DNA of 64,000 bases from Phytophthora quininea (taxonomy: Eukaryota; Oomycota; Peronosporomycetes; Peronosporales; Peronosporaceae): NCBI GenBank assembly GCA_011947345.1, contig JAAVTG010000459.1, forward strand, positions 62,001-126,000, written 5' to 3'. The notes under the pieces are model-generated. The model saw only the letters and a list, made by a program, of their open reading frames with translations, was not told the DNA's origin and did no database searches. Position numbers and translations under genes: made by a program. Shown here piece after piece: positions 53,654 to 63,832 of this stretch; position 1 is the stretch's first letter, and the number at the start of each line of letters is the position of its first letter.

Positions 53654-54406
53654 GTGAGTGATGACGTCCAAGATCGCTGCGCGCAGGAGCTTCGAAAAAC
53701 ATTAGGTGCTGAGGGTCTGGGTGAAAGTGTGTGCAGTGTATGCGATCGACTGGTATTGGTTCAGGATATCATTCGGAGAGAAGATAACGATTGGAGATTT
53801 ATCAAGACTCTACAGAAGGTCCTGGGAACTCGTGACGAATCCATTTCTGACAAGCTCGTGCGACAGTATCGAGCTCCACCTCACATCAGCGGGTTGGAGG
53901 ACGTTCTTGTATCCCCTCGTGGCATACATTGCTATGTTGATCGCACTGGATACCCTAGTGCTTGGATTGGTACTTGCAAGGATTGCATGACCAGCTTACG
54001 TGAAAACAAACTTCCTAAATTCGCTATCAAAAATGGATTTTACGTTGGAAGGTTGTCAAAGCGTCTTCATGACCTCACCTTACCGGAGCGCTTTATTACT
54101 CAGCTTGCGAATATGGCGGCCATCACCCGGGTGATGCGAGGCGGGTTTCATCGTTGCATCCGGTCTCATTGCTTGGCTTTCGATTGCACGCCGGGGCCAC
54201 CTATCACATTGCTACCGCGCTCGATTGATGGTGCTTCGTCATATCGAGTTGTGTTGGTGGGTGAGTTCACAGACAACCAAGTGAAAAGGGTAAAGACGTT
54301 GCATCACAATTGGAATCAGCACGTAAAGGATGACTTCAATTTTTACAAGACCTACAATCACCTGTACAGCGATGTTGCTTCCAATAGCGAAGCTCTTGCT
54401 GCATAG
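53654..54406 (+). pseudogene. Helitron N-terminal zinc-binding segment (DUF6570-like)
   Basis: 250 codons with CSVCDRLVL near the start and further Cys residues (GTCKDCM), then a conserved LPKFAIKNGFYVG and LTLPERFITQLANMA. This is the region that precedes the Rep domain in many Helitron proteins. The first codon is GTG, so the true start lies upstream in another frame. It ends with an in-frame TAG, and coding continues directly after it at 54407. Confidence 0.6.
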
Positions 54407-54418
54407 TATTCTGATGAA

Positions 54419-56191
54419 GTGATTGAAGAACATTTCGTCGAGCAAGTTGATGAAGACGGCACCTCCTTGAGCGATAGCATGTCGAATGAGCTGGAATCCG
54501 TTCGTGGTCAAACTGACACTTGGGCTGTTAGCAATGACGATGAGTCTACTGTTCTAGAACGACGTATTGGTCTACTGGACGATACCTTACGCCTACCCGC
54601 TGACGAAAACCAGTTTGTTAGTGAAGTTGGTGGACAGGAAAACAAGGAGAGGTCATTTTTGGTTCGAAGGTCCAACCAGTTTTCCCATGACGTGAATGGA
54701 GATTTGCTTGCTCGGCTTTTTCCGCACCTGTTTCCTTTTGGGCGTAGACATCCTGGTGAAAAACGCAGAGTTGCCGTTTCGTTAAAAGAAGCGATCAAAT
54801 ACTACATTGCCTTAAGTAGTAGGCAATTTGCTGAAGATGAGCTTTTGCGCTTGTGGCGTTCGACCGCTTGGCGTTGCAGAACATGTACATTCAAAATTCA
54901 GTCAGATGCAAGCGGTTTCCGCAGCTATTCAATGGATTTGAGAGTATTGGTGTCGACCAACTGGGCCAGGCATTGATAGATAACGAGCGAAGAAGACAGG
55001 GATGCTTGCCTCGCACGAACAAGATTGATGGTACTGCCGGCCGCTTTCTGAAGTCTGTTGAGATCGCGTCTCGTGCTGTTTGGGAAGCAACGGTGAGCGC
55101 TCGCAGTGCCGCCAGAGGGCCTTTGCTTACCAGGCGCGATTCGGACAGCCGGCTCTGTTTGTTACGCTCACGCCCAACATCGAAAATTCTTTCGCAATGG
55201 CTCAATATACTGGCATTACCTCGGTTCAGAGTTTGTTTGACGTACTGGAAGCCCGATTGCCGAGTAAGGCGGAGCTTCGTGAAGCCAGTCTTGGCAATGA
55301 CTGTGCCTCAGCACGTTTGTTTATGAGGCAGGTAGACGCTTTCATAAGGTATGGCCTAGGTATGGCCCCGAAAACCAAGAAGCCAACAGGCCAGCAAGGA
55401 CTGTTAGGTGAGGTAGAAGCATACTTCGGAATGGTGGAGACTCAGGGACGCGGCACACTGCACATCCACTTTCTGATATGGCTAGTGGCCGGCCCTCGAA
55501 ACTCTGCAGAAGTCGAGGACTTGCTGGCCGATGATGCAGCCAAGTTGTTCCGGAAATCTATCGTGGACTACACTAACTCGATCGTTAGCAACAAAATTCC
55601 CCTTGATTTCAGCGAACTTTGTTGCTCTGGTTGTGGTACCTCATCCTCGAACGTTGTGCCATTGCCGGTGCCTGAAATGGCACGAAAAGACCCACGTTCA
55701 GGTCTTTACAGAACACGAGCAAAAGTAAATGTCGTGGAGCCACCGCTCGTTGAATGTGACGCTTGTGGGATGAAGTCCAGCTCGCAACACCTGATGCGCA
55801 GTGTATTGTTGAAGTTTCGTCCTCCGCACTGGCCGGTGTGGGAAAAGCACTATCACCTGCAGACATTTTACAGCAAGCTAATCTGGAGCGGATGTGCCGT
55901 AACTCTTTGGTCGAGGCTCGAAGCATTGTAGAGCAGCGTGAAATGATGGAGAGCAGCTTGTCTAGCAACCATGGTGCGGTGAATAATGCTGAAACTGGAA
56001 TTGCTGAGTGGCTAGATCATTTGAATTTCTCTCAAATGAAGTCATTTAAATCTGATGATGACCCATTTCAAAACGACCAGCTTACCCGGTTGATTGAGAT
56101 GATGCCGCCATCCTCCTCAGACGCTCGGATGTCCCAAACTGCTATTGATTATATGGTTTCTTCGCTTGTCTTACTGCTGAATCAGCACTGA
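54419..56191 (+). pseudogene. Helitron Rep (HUH endonuclease) region, frame-broken
   Basis: Four overlapping frames. The first contains LFPHLFPFGRRHP. The central one (55080-55931) has the Rep motif 1-like FVTLTPN and the HUH motif in GRGTLHIHFLIWL. The last (55763-56191) continues the family pattern to an in-frame TGA. HUH His residues would bind the metal for strand nicking. The frames step between all three phases, which implies at least three indels. Confidence 0.65.
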
Positions 56192-56227
56192 TGGGGGCAC
56201 ACCAACACATGCTTCAAGCAGTCATGT

Positions 56228-57899
56228 ATGACGGCTAACGCATCGTTTTGCAGATATGGGTTTCCTAAAGAACGGCTAGCGGATACGATATTTACGCCAT
56301 CTGGCATTCAACTAAGCCGTCCTGTTGCTCATGAATTTATTAATGGCTTTAATCGCGTACTAACGTCCACATTCAAGTGCAACCACGATATCCAAGTACT
56401 TGTAGGCGGCCAGGAGGCTACACAAAGAATTCACTATTGCTGCAAGTACGTCACCAAGCAGCAGCAACGGCTTGATTCTGTCGTGGCAGTGGCATTGGGA
56501 GCATTCAAACGTCGCCAAGAACGGGAACTTTTAGACAGTATGGCATCGGTTCGAGATGCAGATGAGAGACTTTCAATCGGTCGAAAGCGAGTCACTTCGA
56601 TTGTGTATAGCATCGCGAACAGGCAAGAGGTGGCTGGACCGCTTGCTGCTCTCTATCTGAATCATGGATCATGCTGCTATTCTAGTGCTACTTGTGTCAC
56701 GCTTCCGTTGGGCGACATCATTCGTCAACTGCTTACAGTGGAGGAGTACTCGTGCCGTCTCGCTAGCGATAGCAACGAGTTTGGTAGCCATAATTTCCGG
56801 GCGGTCTCCAACCTAGATGATTACATTTTTCGCAATGATGCATTGGCCAACATGAACCTGTACGAGTTTTCGATGATTTTTTCGAAAGAAGGATGAACAT
56901 GCGAATGATGCAAAGTTTGCTTTTCGGTCTGGCCATCCTCTCCACCACTCACACAGTCTTGGACAACGATACCAAGAGGCGGTTCCTATTGTACAAGGAT
57001 ATCGGTTGCCGTATATTAACGGAGAATCCTCCATTGAGTATCAGTGTAAGAAGGCGATTTTGTCTTTGGTTCTGTTCAAGCCATTCAGGTCTCTTGTTGA
57101 CCTCATTGGCGATGGTTCTGTGTGTGATGTTGCGTGGCTACACGCGTATGACCAGTGGAAAAGCACACGAACGGACTTTTTCAAAGTGATAATGGATAAC
57201 ATGAACGACTACTACAGCGGATTCAACCATGCTAACGAGCACCATCCAGAATCAGCTTGTTCAGGTCCACAGGAACGGAATAGCAGAGGCACTAATCCTG
57301 CTGAGGATGGAAGTACCGATAGCGACGATCTGTACAGCTATGACAGCGTGTTAGATGACGAGGAATGTTGTGATAGTGCAAGCGACACCTGTCGAATATG
57401 GGATTCCACAGAGGACACTAACACAGTTCTCGAAAGCAGTTCATTACACCCGTCAGTGTGCCCATTGACTGGCATACCGGACCGTAGAGTCAGTGATATC
57501 CTCGACACATTTAAGAAATTTGGCATGATCGAAAGCACGGCAGTGAAGACGGCATTAACTGCACATGTGGTGGGTTTGGAAATGCACTCACTGTCTCCAC
57601 ATCATCTCGGTCAATGGATTCGTGACCCAAGCACCGATAATGCTCTGAGTTTGCCCGCCACAGTGCCTCCCGACGTACAGGAGACAGCAGTTGTGGAGCT
57701 GTTGGATCGGATGCTCGAAGGCGCCAACACTGCTTGGAAACCTGCAGCAGTAGTGAGATCTCAACCGCCGAGTCCAGTGAAGTCGTTTGCTAGTATTGCA
57801 GCAGTATCCAGATCATTTACGCTGAATGAAAAACATCATCTCGCCTTCAAAACTATTGGCGTAGCACTTTTGACACGATGGCAAAAGCAGAGAGCATGA
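56228..57899 (+). pseudogene. Helitron Rep tyrosine region and linker, frame-broken
   Basis: The 56228-56896 frame carries the tyrosine motif HYCCKYVTKQQQ (Tyr-x3-Tyr, the nicking/joining tyrosines of Helitron Rep). The 57006-57899 frame is a less conserved, acidic linker that leads to the helicase. It overlaps the helicase frame by 22 bases in a different phase. Confidence 0.6.
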
Positions 57900-59400
57900 G
57901 TTTTATGGATGGGAATAAAGAAGACTCTCTTAGGGAAGACCAGCTCCGCTTCTTCCTGGGTGGTGAGGGTGGCACTGGGAAGAGCCGAGTTATCGACGCA
58001 GTCCAGAGTCTTTGCAGAAGGTGGGGGCGCTCTAGATGTCTTGTCAAAACTGCCCTAACAGGAAAAGCGGCTACATTAATTGAAGGAAGGACTCTCGAAA
58101 GTTTCTTACTACAACTAAATGGAGAGAATGCGATCGATGCCACTACTGAGCTTGACGTGTTGATAATAGATGAAGTTTCGATGATGAAGAAGTTGCAGTT
58201 GGTTCAATTAGACAGGAAATTGCGCATTGCTAAGTGTCTTCCCGGTCTTCCGTTTGGCGGTATTCATGTAGTGCTTGTTGGAGAATTCTTACAGCTCCCA
58301 CCCGTCGGTGCTGATCCAATTTATCGCGACCCGTCCTCAAAGCCAAAGAGTACAACAACCGACTTTACCACATTTTTGATGGGCGTTCATTTAGTCATGT
58401 GATTATGCTGGACGAATCAGTTCGATTTAAAGATGATCCAGCTTGGGGGCGTGGCTGTCATGATGCACGATTAGGAAAATGGAGCGACGAATTTGTGAGT
58501 CTAATCAATTCACGTGTAGTGGGCAAGCAAAGTGATGACATTAGACAGTGGATTGCAAGTGGGCAAAGGACTACATTCGTGACACCTGACAATTCTACTA
58601 GACTTTCCATAAACAATCTCTTCATTTCAACTGCTGCGAAATTGCTACCTGGTGATGTCTTACCAGTTCGTGTTCTAGCAAATTTCAAAGGAAAGCTGAA
58701 AGGCCTTAACCGAGCCGAGGTTGAAATGGTGATGAGCTTGCCGGATTCCAAGTTCGGTCGTATGGCCCCCTACCTTGACCTGATCGTCGGTATGCCGATA
58801 CAGGTCACGCAGAACGTGAGACTGCAGAAAATGGTGGCAAATGGTACGCTTGGATTGCTCGAGTCCATATGCTACGCACCCGGTACAACGTTTCGGACGA
58901 TACACGACAGTGTGGCAGATATGATGATCAAAGTACCAAGCCAACCACCTACGGCGCTTATTGTTCGCCTACCTCGGGGCGAATGTGCTAATCCAATGCT
59001 TGGGTCTACCGAGAGCGATTTGTTTCCATTACTTCTGCAATCAGCGTATAAACAAAGCGAGATACGCCTACCGGGTACTCAGCATTGCTGTCCTCGGGTT
59101 CTTGCTGTTCGCTTCCAGCAATTTCCTTTAGTGTGTGCAGTGGCCTCAACGATATACAAAGTGCAGGGTGAAACATTAAGTCGCATGATTGTTGCAGAAT
59201 GGAGATCGCCCACAGCTACAGCAAACAAACCCGAGCAGCCTTATCTACTGGTTTCTCGAGTCACCTCACTTGAGGCATTTCTCACGTTGACGCCATTTAC
59301 ACCTGACTTAGTCCGATGGGCGCGTCCTCCACCAGAAGCCTTGCTAGAAGAAAATCGACTCCTGCGACTAAGTGAATGTACGATACGCGAAATGGCATGA
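57878..59400 (+). pseudogene. Helitron Pif1-type helicase, one frame break
   Basis: Walker A GGEGGTGKS, TGKAATLI, Walker B LIIDEVSMM and motif III VLVGEFLQLPPV are in the first frame, which ends at 58402. After one lost base the second frame carries VIMLDESVRF and the C-terminal motifs TIYKVQGETL and LLVSRVTSLEAF. These are the SF1B helicase signatures used by Helitrons to unwind DNA during rolling-circle transposition. Confidence 0.75.
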
Positions 59401-60254
59401 ATCCGATGTGTCATCGGCTACCAAACGAAATTGAGGCCAATCTGTTAACGGCGCTGGCGCTACCGTTGGATCTCGCGGCGCTGTCAACCTTCTTTAATGC
59501 TGCTGCTGATCCTAACGCACCGCCGATCGCTCTTGCTGTGGTGATAAAAGCGTCGACCAAGCCTTTTTGCCCGAGCATAGATAGCCCCAATTCCGGTTAG
59601 TGCTGCAGAAAGCTGCAGGTGCAAGCAGCAGCAGCTCAGCGGCAAGCAGCAAATAGTTGGTGGTGGAGTAGCTCAGCAGTGCGACAGATCCATCTTCGGT
59701 CGGTTTAGCAATCACCAGCAACTTGTAGCGCTGTATGCTAGCTGAAATACATGTTTATTACTTGATCGTCCAACAAGTACGCTCAAAAGTGCCTACTACC
59801 CCATCTGATACTTCAAGATGGCAGCCGGATCTCTATGTTCTCGTCCGTTCGAGTTTGAAGCGATACAACGCTTTTTTAAGTGTTGTCTTCGATTCGATTA
59901 GACCAGTATTCTCCAGCTGAGTGGCCTACACGTGACCGGTTGGTGCAGCGTATGGTATGGGGCACGACCATACTCTCACACGTCCTGGCAACCGAATGTC
60001 GGTGTAAACTGAGCAGAGATCCCGTTGAGCTTATCCGGGAGGTTGCTGAGCCCGATACTGAATTTGGAAAGGGAGACTGCATTTCTGGTGATGTAGTGCC
60101 AAAGCGAAAAACACACACTACAACGAGATATGCAGAACATGAAGCTACATCTGGCTCAGGAGACGTGGAGCAAGATATCCGGACTCATCGGTCGTGCAGC
60201 GCGTACATCTCAACATAGCGACCACCAATTCAGGGCGTGATTTCACGCGGCTGG
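59401..60254. other. Stretch downstream of the Helitron, no gene recognised
   Basis: 854 bases. An open frame at 59880-60218 (+) has no recognisable domain. CTGCAG-type short palindromes near 59600-59620 might belong to the Helitron 3' end, but no convincing hairpin plus CTRR was found. Confidence 0.4.
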
Positions 60255-60968
60255 TTAAAGTGGAAATGGTGGTAGTAGTTCAGGTGCTTGTAAAGGGATT
60301 CCTTGGTTCCGGCGACAAAGGGCAGTTCCATGCAAAGCAAACATGTCGTCCGCATCGCGTGTGTCGTCTGGAATATCCATGATCTCTGGGATTTGATAAG
60401 CAGGACGCGCAAACGTCGGAATGTCGATGTACGCTTGAATGAACACATTCGTAGCTTCGCCACCCGCCAACGCATAGATGCAACCGCCCCGGAGCATGAT
60501 AATGTCACCCTCGTTCAGCTCAATTAGCTGCTGGTTGGAGTGCAGTGGCACGTGTTGGTTCCACCCATACACGTAGAAATACGTGCTGTCTTGTGTTGCA
60601 AGGAACAGCAACTCCGGGACCGAGCACACGTCCAGACACTCTGCACTCGATGCGACCGGTGGAAATTCTCGGCGAGGTAGCTGGTCGGGAGTATTTCCAG
60701 TTGACTTGAGGAAGCATGGCACACCCAGTGAGGAGTCCGAGTAGAACGTGCGGTGAAACCTCTTCAGGTATGTCATCAGCACTTGGGCTTCAGTACTGGG
60801 TACAAATGCACGAAGGCGATGGACATCATACAGAGCTCCATCCCACGTGTCATGGACCCAGTAGTTTTCGTCACGGGACAGCGCTCGCAGTTCGTTCACC
60901 ATTTCATCTGGTACCGCCTGGTACATGACGATGTGACCCCGAGTCTTGAGCTTGTGTCGCGCAAACAT
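60255..60968 (-). CDS. Hypothetical protein, possibly with a double-stranded beta-helix fold
   Basis: ATG 60968 (MFARHKLKTRG) is the first real ATG; the longer frame starts with TTG. The 237-residue protein is soluble-looking, with no signal peptide. Its second half contains GDIIMLRGGCIYALAGGEATNVFIQAYIDIP, in shorter blocks GDIIML and NVFIQAYIDI, which alternates strands and turns in the way of cupin or 2-oxoglutarate-oxygenase beta-helices. I see no HxD...H iron triad. It sits between transposon remnants and could be element-derived cargo. Function unknown. Confidence 0.45.
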   Translation of the reverse strand: MFARHKLKTRGHIVMYQAVPDEMVNELRALSRDENYWVHDTWDGALYDVHRLRAFVPSTEAQVLMTYLKRFHRTFYSDSSLGVPCFLKSTGNTPDQLPRREFPPVASSAECLDVCSVPELLFLATQDSTYFYVYGWNQHVPLHSNQQLIELNEGDIIMLRGGCIYALAGGEATNVFIQAYIDIPTFARPAYQIPEIMDIPDDTRDADDMFALHGTALCRRNQGIPLQAPELLPPFPL

Positions 60969-61867
60969 GAGCCGATGGCGTTGAGCAGGATGCTGGTGTA
61001 GCTGCCGGAAGGGTGTTGCTGGTGAAGGCAATTTCAAAAGTGAGACGCATACCCTGTGGTTAAGCTACTTATACATGGCTGGGGTCTCTTACCAGACACG
61101 TTAATGCTAGAGCGGTGAGGCTGCATACAAGCCATGCAGAAGCCATGCAGAAAGATACCATTGTAGATGAGTAGGTAACTTTTGATAAAAAGTTACCGTC
61201 TGAGGATTGTGTTAGCCTCTTTTACGAGGGCTCGAACGTGAGCAGCGACGTCGCGAGCTTTGAATTCCTGGCCATGGAGCGCTATTTTCGCTCTACCAAA
61301 AGATACTCTTGTGAGTACTGAAGAGAGATGGGCAGGTAACTTCTGAAAAAAGTTTCCAGCCACGGCTTGCTGAAATTTCTCTGTTTCGAGTGCTGAAGCA
61401 CGGCAGCGATGTGTGCTTTACTCCTTCAAAGCTCCGTGGGTTGAGTTGTAAACGAAGCTGAGAGATGGGCGGGTAACTTTTTAGCAAAAGTTGCAGTCAG
61501 GTTGTCGGCTACTTGTGCTGCATGACGTGTCACTTCCAGTGTTGGTTTTCGTACAGGCAATTCACCTCGATGCGCAGTCCGTGCTAACCGACTCACGCAC
61601 CTTCAACAAGCCATTAGTTCCTAGCACACTGCAGGTGGCTTTAAGGAGAATGCATCAAGCCATATGCAGATGCAATCATAGCGAATGAGATGAGCTCTTG
61701 TCAACTATTTATTTTTTGTAGCAAAAGATACGTTGAAGTGTCAACTAAATAAAAAAATGTCCGCCTTCGAAAGCTTTCTCTTTTGGTGAAAGGAACCGGT
61801 TGATAAGCAAACCTCCGCCTTTACTTATGTTGCCCTGCACTGATATACGATCTCCTAGCTAAGTGTT
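60969..61867. other. Non-coding, AT-richer stretch with hairpin repeats
   Basis: About 900 bases without a supported gene. It contains three copies of a hairpin-forming word (see repeat entry) and several copies of an AAAGATAC word. It is probably an old non-coding element. Confidence 0.4.
61174..61494 (+). repeat. Three dispersed GGTAACTT...AAGTT hairpin units
   Basis: Units at 61174-61197, 61335-61357 and 61472-61494 each start GGTAACTT and end in an inverted partner (AAGTTACC in the first, degenerate in the others). The last two are preceded by AGAGATGGGC. The spacing is 161 and 137 bases. Confidence 0.55.
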
Positions 61868-62182
61868 ATGCATATTTCGACGCCCCACAATCAATTTGAC
61901 TTCACGGTAAAGAAGCCAAACTCCGAATCTGTGGCCACGAGCAGCGGCCGCGGAGTGAAAGTGAAGGCGACGACTGCTACAAGAGCTGCTCAAGTGTCAA
62001 CCAAGCCTGCTACAATCGAGCACGCAGCAGCTGACACAAGGACGGTTCACACGGCCGAGCAGCCCGTGGATACGGCAAGACTCACCCCATACGAGCGCCC
62101 TCGTCAGCGCTTAGCAACAGGAGGGAACTCACGACGTGTAACGAAGGTGGAAGGTGCGTTGTTGCGGTACTTTAAAACCTAA
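61868..62182 (+). CDS. Hypothetical Thr/Ala-rich short protein
   Basis: ATG 61868 encodes 104 residues, basic and rich in Thr, Ala and Val, with no domain. It could be an upstream exon of the next candidate, which begins 22 bases after its stop. I do not recognise it. Confidence 0.25.
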   Translation: MHISTPHNQFDFTVKKPNSESVATSSGRGVKVKATTATRAAQVSTKPATIEHAAADTRTVHTAEQPVDTARLTPYERPRQRLATGGNSRRVTKVEGALLRYFKT

Positions 62183-62203
62183 AGCTTGTGGTGCTGAGTT
62201 TAA

Positions 62204-62653
62204 ATGTTGAAAACAGACCTGAAGGCCATCTTAGCGGACAGCGCTGACCCCGAGGAGCGCTTGACAATGCGTATGAAGTCCTATGGATTTCTTAACACAC
62301 CTTTAAGCAGTTCAACATGGTGAAACCTCACTTTGTTGATGAGGACTCCCAGAACCCCTGCCAGCCTTGCTAGAGGTACGCTTCAGCGACATACTTAAAC
62401 GTACGAGTGATTAATCTGCTACTCCTTGCATGTGTAGCTGTTTCGCGATACCTACGCTAAAAACCAAGAAGCGATTGATGCCATACTGCTGACCGCCACC
62501 ATGTGGGGTATGGACTCGGGCTCGGACGATTTGCCCCGCCCAGGTCAGCTCGTGAACATCAACAGCTACTCTAAGTTGCGCTTGTTTCAAGAAGACCGCT
62601 ACCAGCTCACGGTGAAGCTACGAGATCTGAGCTGGGAGAATAACCATCCGTAG
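62204..62653 (+). CDS. Hypothetical two-exon gene, frame-broken
   Basis: ATG 62204 opens MLKTDLKAILADSADPEER. Coding-like sequence continues, with likely base losses near 62310 and 62355, to ...LPALLE at 62375. It is followed by a 62-base intron-like segment (62376-62437, GT...AG). After it, LFRDTYAKNQEAIDA continues to the TAG at 62651-62653. The join restores a smooth frame, which supports the intron. No domain is recognised. It may derive from a transposon. Confidence 0.35.
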
Positions 62654-62894
62654 TGTTGCATTGGTGCTCGTACGCTTAACTACATAATTCATGTGAGAGT
62701 GTTCTTGTGGGGAGAGCTTTTTGTTTGCGTCTGACGTTGAAGTTACATTTAAAAAAGTGGAACGGTGATCTATGGCACGGGTTGGCACCCATTCGTCGAG
62801 ACGTCATTCCAAAAGGTGCGAGGAGAGAGAGAGGTAAGGTCTGGAGGAGGCTGTGCTGTAGGGAGAGCGCCAACCAACGCTTCCAATTCTGTAG

Positions 62895-63581
62895 ATGTCA
62901 AAACCAAGAGGAGTACGGAACTACACCGAGGCAGAGCGGAAGAGACTCCTGGATATCATCGCGGCAAGGTTGCCAGTTCACCAAGAGGAGTGGGTTGCTG
63001 TTGCGACTGCTTACAACGCGTGTAGCGACCTGAACTGGCAGCCTCGTGACGCTGCTAGTCCGAAGCGCAAGTTCACCGCGTTGTACACGTCTGCGCGAGA
63101 TGCTCAGATTAGTGATACCGGAGGTTGCCATGAAGTCATGCTGGCTACTCAGCTGCGACAGCAAATCGTCCGACGCGCCAAGGAAGAAGAATACCCGCCG
63201 ACACAGCTGAAAACGGCATCGCTGGCAGTAGGTGGGTCTCAAGCAGATTTCACAGCGGCTGTGAAGCAGAACAAGGATGCTAATGCGCTCGGCAGGGACC
63301 AAGCCAGGCCAAGCGGCAAGCGAGAACGAACGACTCTCCAGTTGCCCGCTAATAGCGAGGCATCCACAACCGATCGGCTGTTGGCGTGGCTCCAGCAGCG
63401 TGAAGTACGGCGCGAGGTGCGGCACTGCGTTTTGGATAAGGACAAGGCTCGTGTGGACGCGTTGAAGAGGGAGCGAAGAGCTGAAGACTTGCGCGATACG
63501 GATCGCAGACACAGGGAGCTAATGGACAGTCTGTCATCGCTGAAGTACACCTTAAAAAGGCTTAAGGCATCGAGCAGCTAG
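62895..63581 (+). CDS. Myb/SANT-like (DUF6818-type) DNA-binding protein
   Basis: ATG 62895, 228 residues, uninterrupted. The first 75 residues (NYTEAERKRLLDIIAARLP, then EEWVAVATAYN) form a three-helix SANT/Myb-like domain of the kind expanded in Phytophthora and often linked to mobile elements. The C-terminal 70 residues are strongly charged and helical (REVRREVRH, KRERRAEDLRDTDRRHRE), likely a coiled coil for dimerisation. There is no transposase core. Probably a nuclear DNA-binding protein. Whether it is host or element-encoded is open. Confidence 0.65.
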   Translation: MSKPRGVRNYTEAERKRLLDIIAARLPVHQEEWVAVATAYNACSDLNWQPRDAASPKRKFTALYTSARDAQISDTGGCHEVMLATQLRQQIVRRAKEEEYPPTQLKTASLAVGGSQADFTAAVKQNKDANALGRDQARPSGKRERTTLQLPANSEASTTDRLLAWLQQREVRREVRHCVLDKDKARVDALKRERRAEDLRDTDRRHRELMDSLSSLKYTLKRLKASSS

Positions 63582-63832
63582 GGTACAGCTTGGTTGGATG
63601 GTAAGAAATAGTTATATTTCTTGCTTTAAAGGGATGCTTGGAACTAATTACAATTAATATCATCACCATCTCCGTTGTAGGGAACTAATTAAAATTAATG
63701 TCTGTTCATGCCAAAGCTCCACTTATCCCAGGCCAGCCACATTCTCCAATTTGCCTTGCAGGGAGCTAGTCGTGGAGGTAGGTGCACAAGGAAATTCTAA
63801 CTCCAGCGTCGTTACTAAATCTACTGTTCTAC
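63582..63832. other. Promoter region of the H4-like gene
   Basis: 251 bases containing two copies of GGGAACTAATTAMAATTAAT (about 63629 and 63680). No other feature is seen. Confidence 0.35.

Larger units (their letters stand above)
53600..59400 (+). mobile_element. Decayed Helitron (rolling-circle) element
   Basis: Consecutive + strand segments encode, in order, a Cys-rich N-terminal region, the Helitron Rep/HUH domain and a Pif1-type SF1 helicase, the standard order of Helitron RepHel proteins. The segments are separated by stop codons (for example the TAG at 54404-54406) and by frame changes of mixed sign. Termini (5' TC, 3' hairpin plus CTRR) could not be placed, so the outer limits are approximate. 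As read, it is non-autonomous. Confidence 0.75.

Noticed and set aside
59580..59760. Helitron 3' end (hairpin plus CTRR)
   Set aside because: Short palindromes and a CTAG are present but not in a convincing arrangement; left unplaced.
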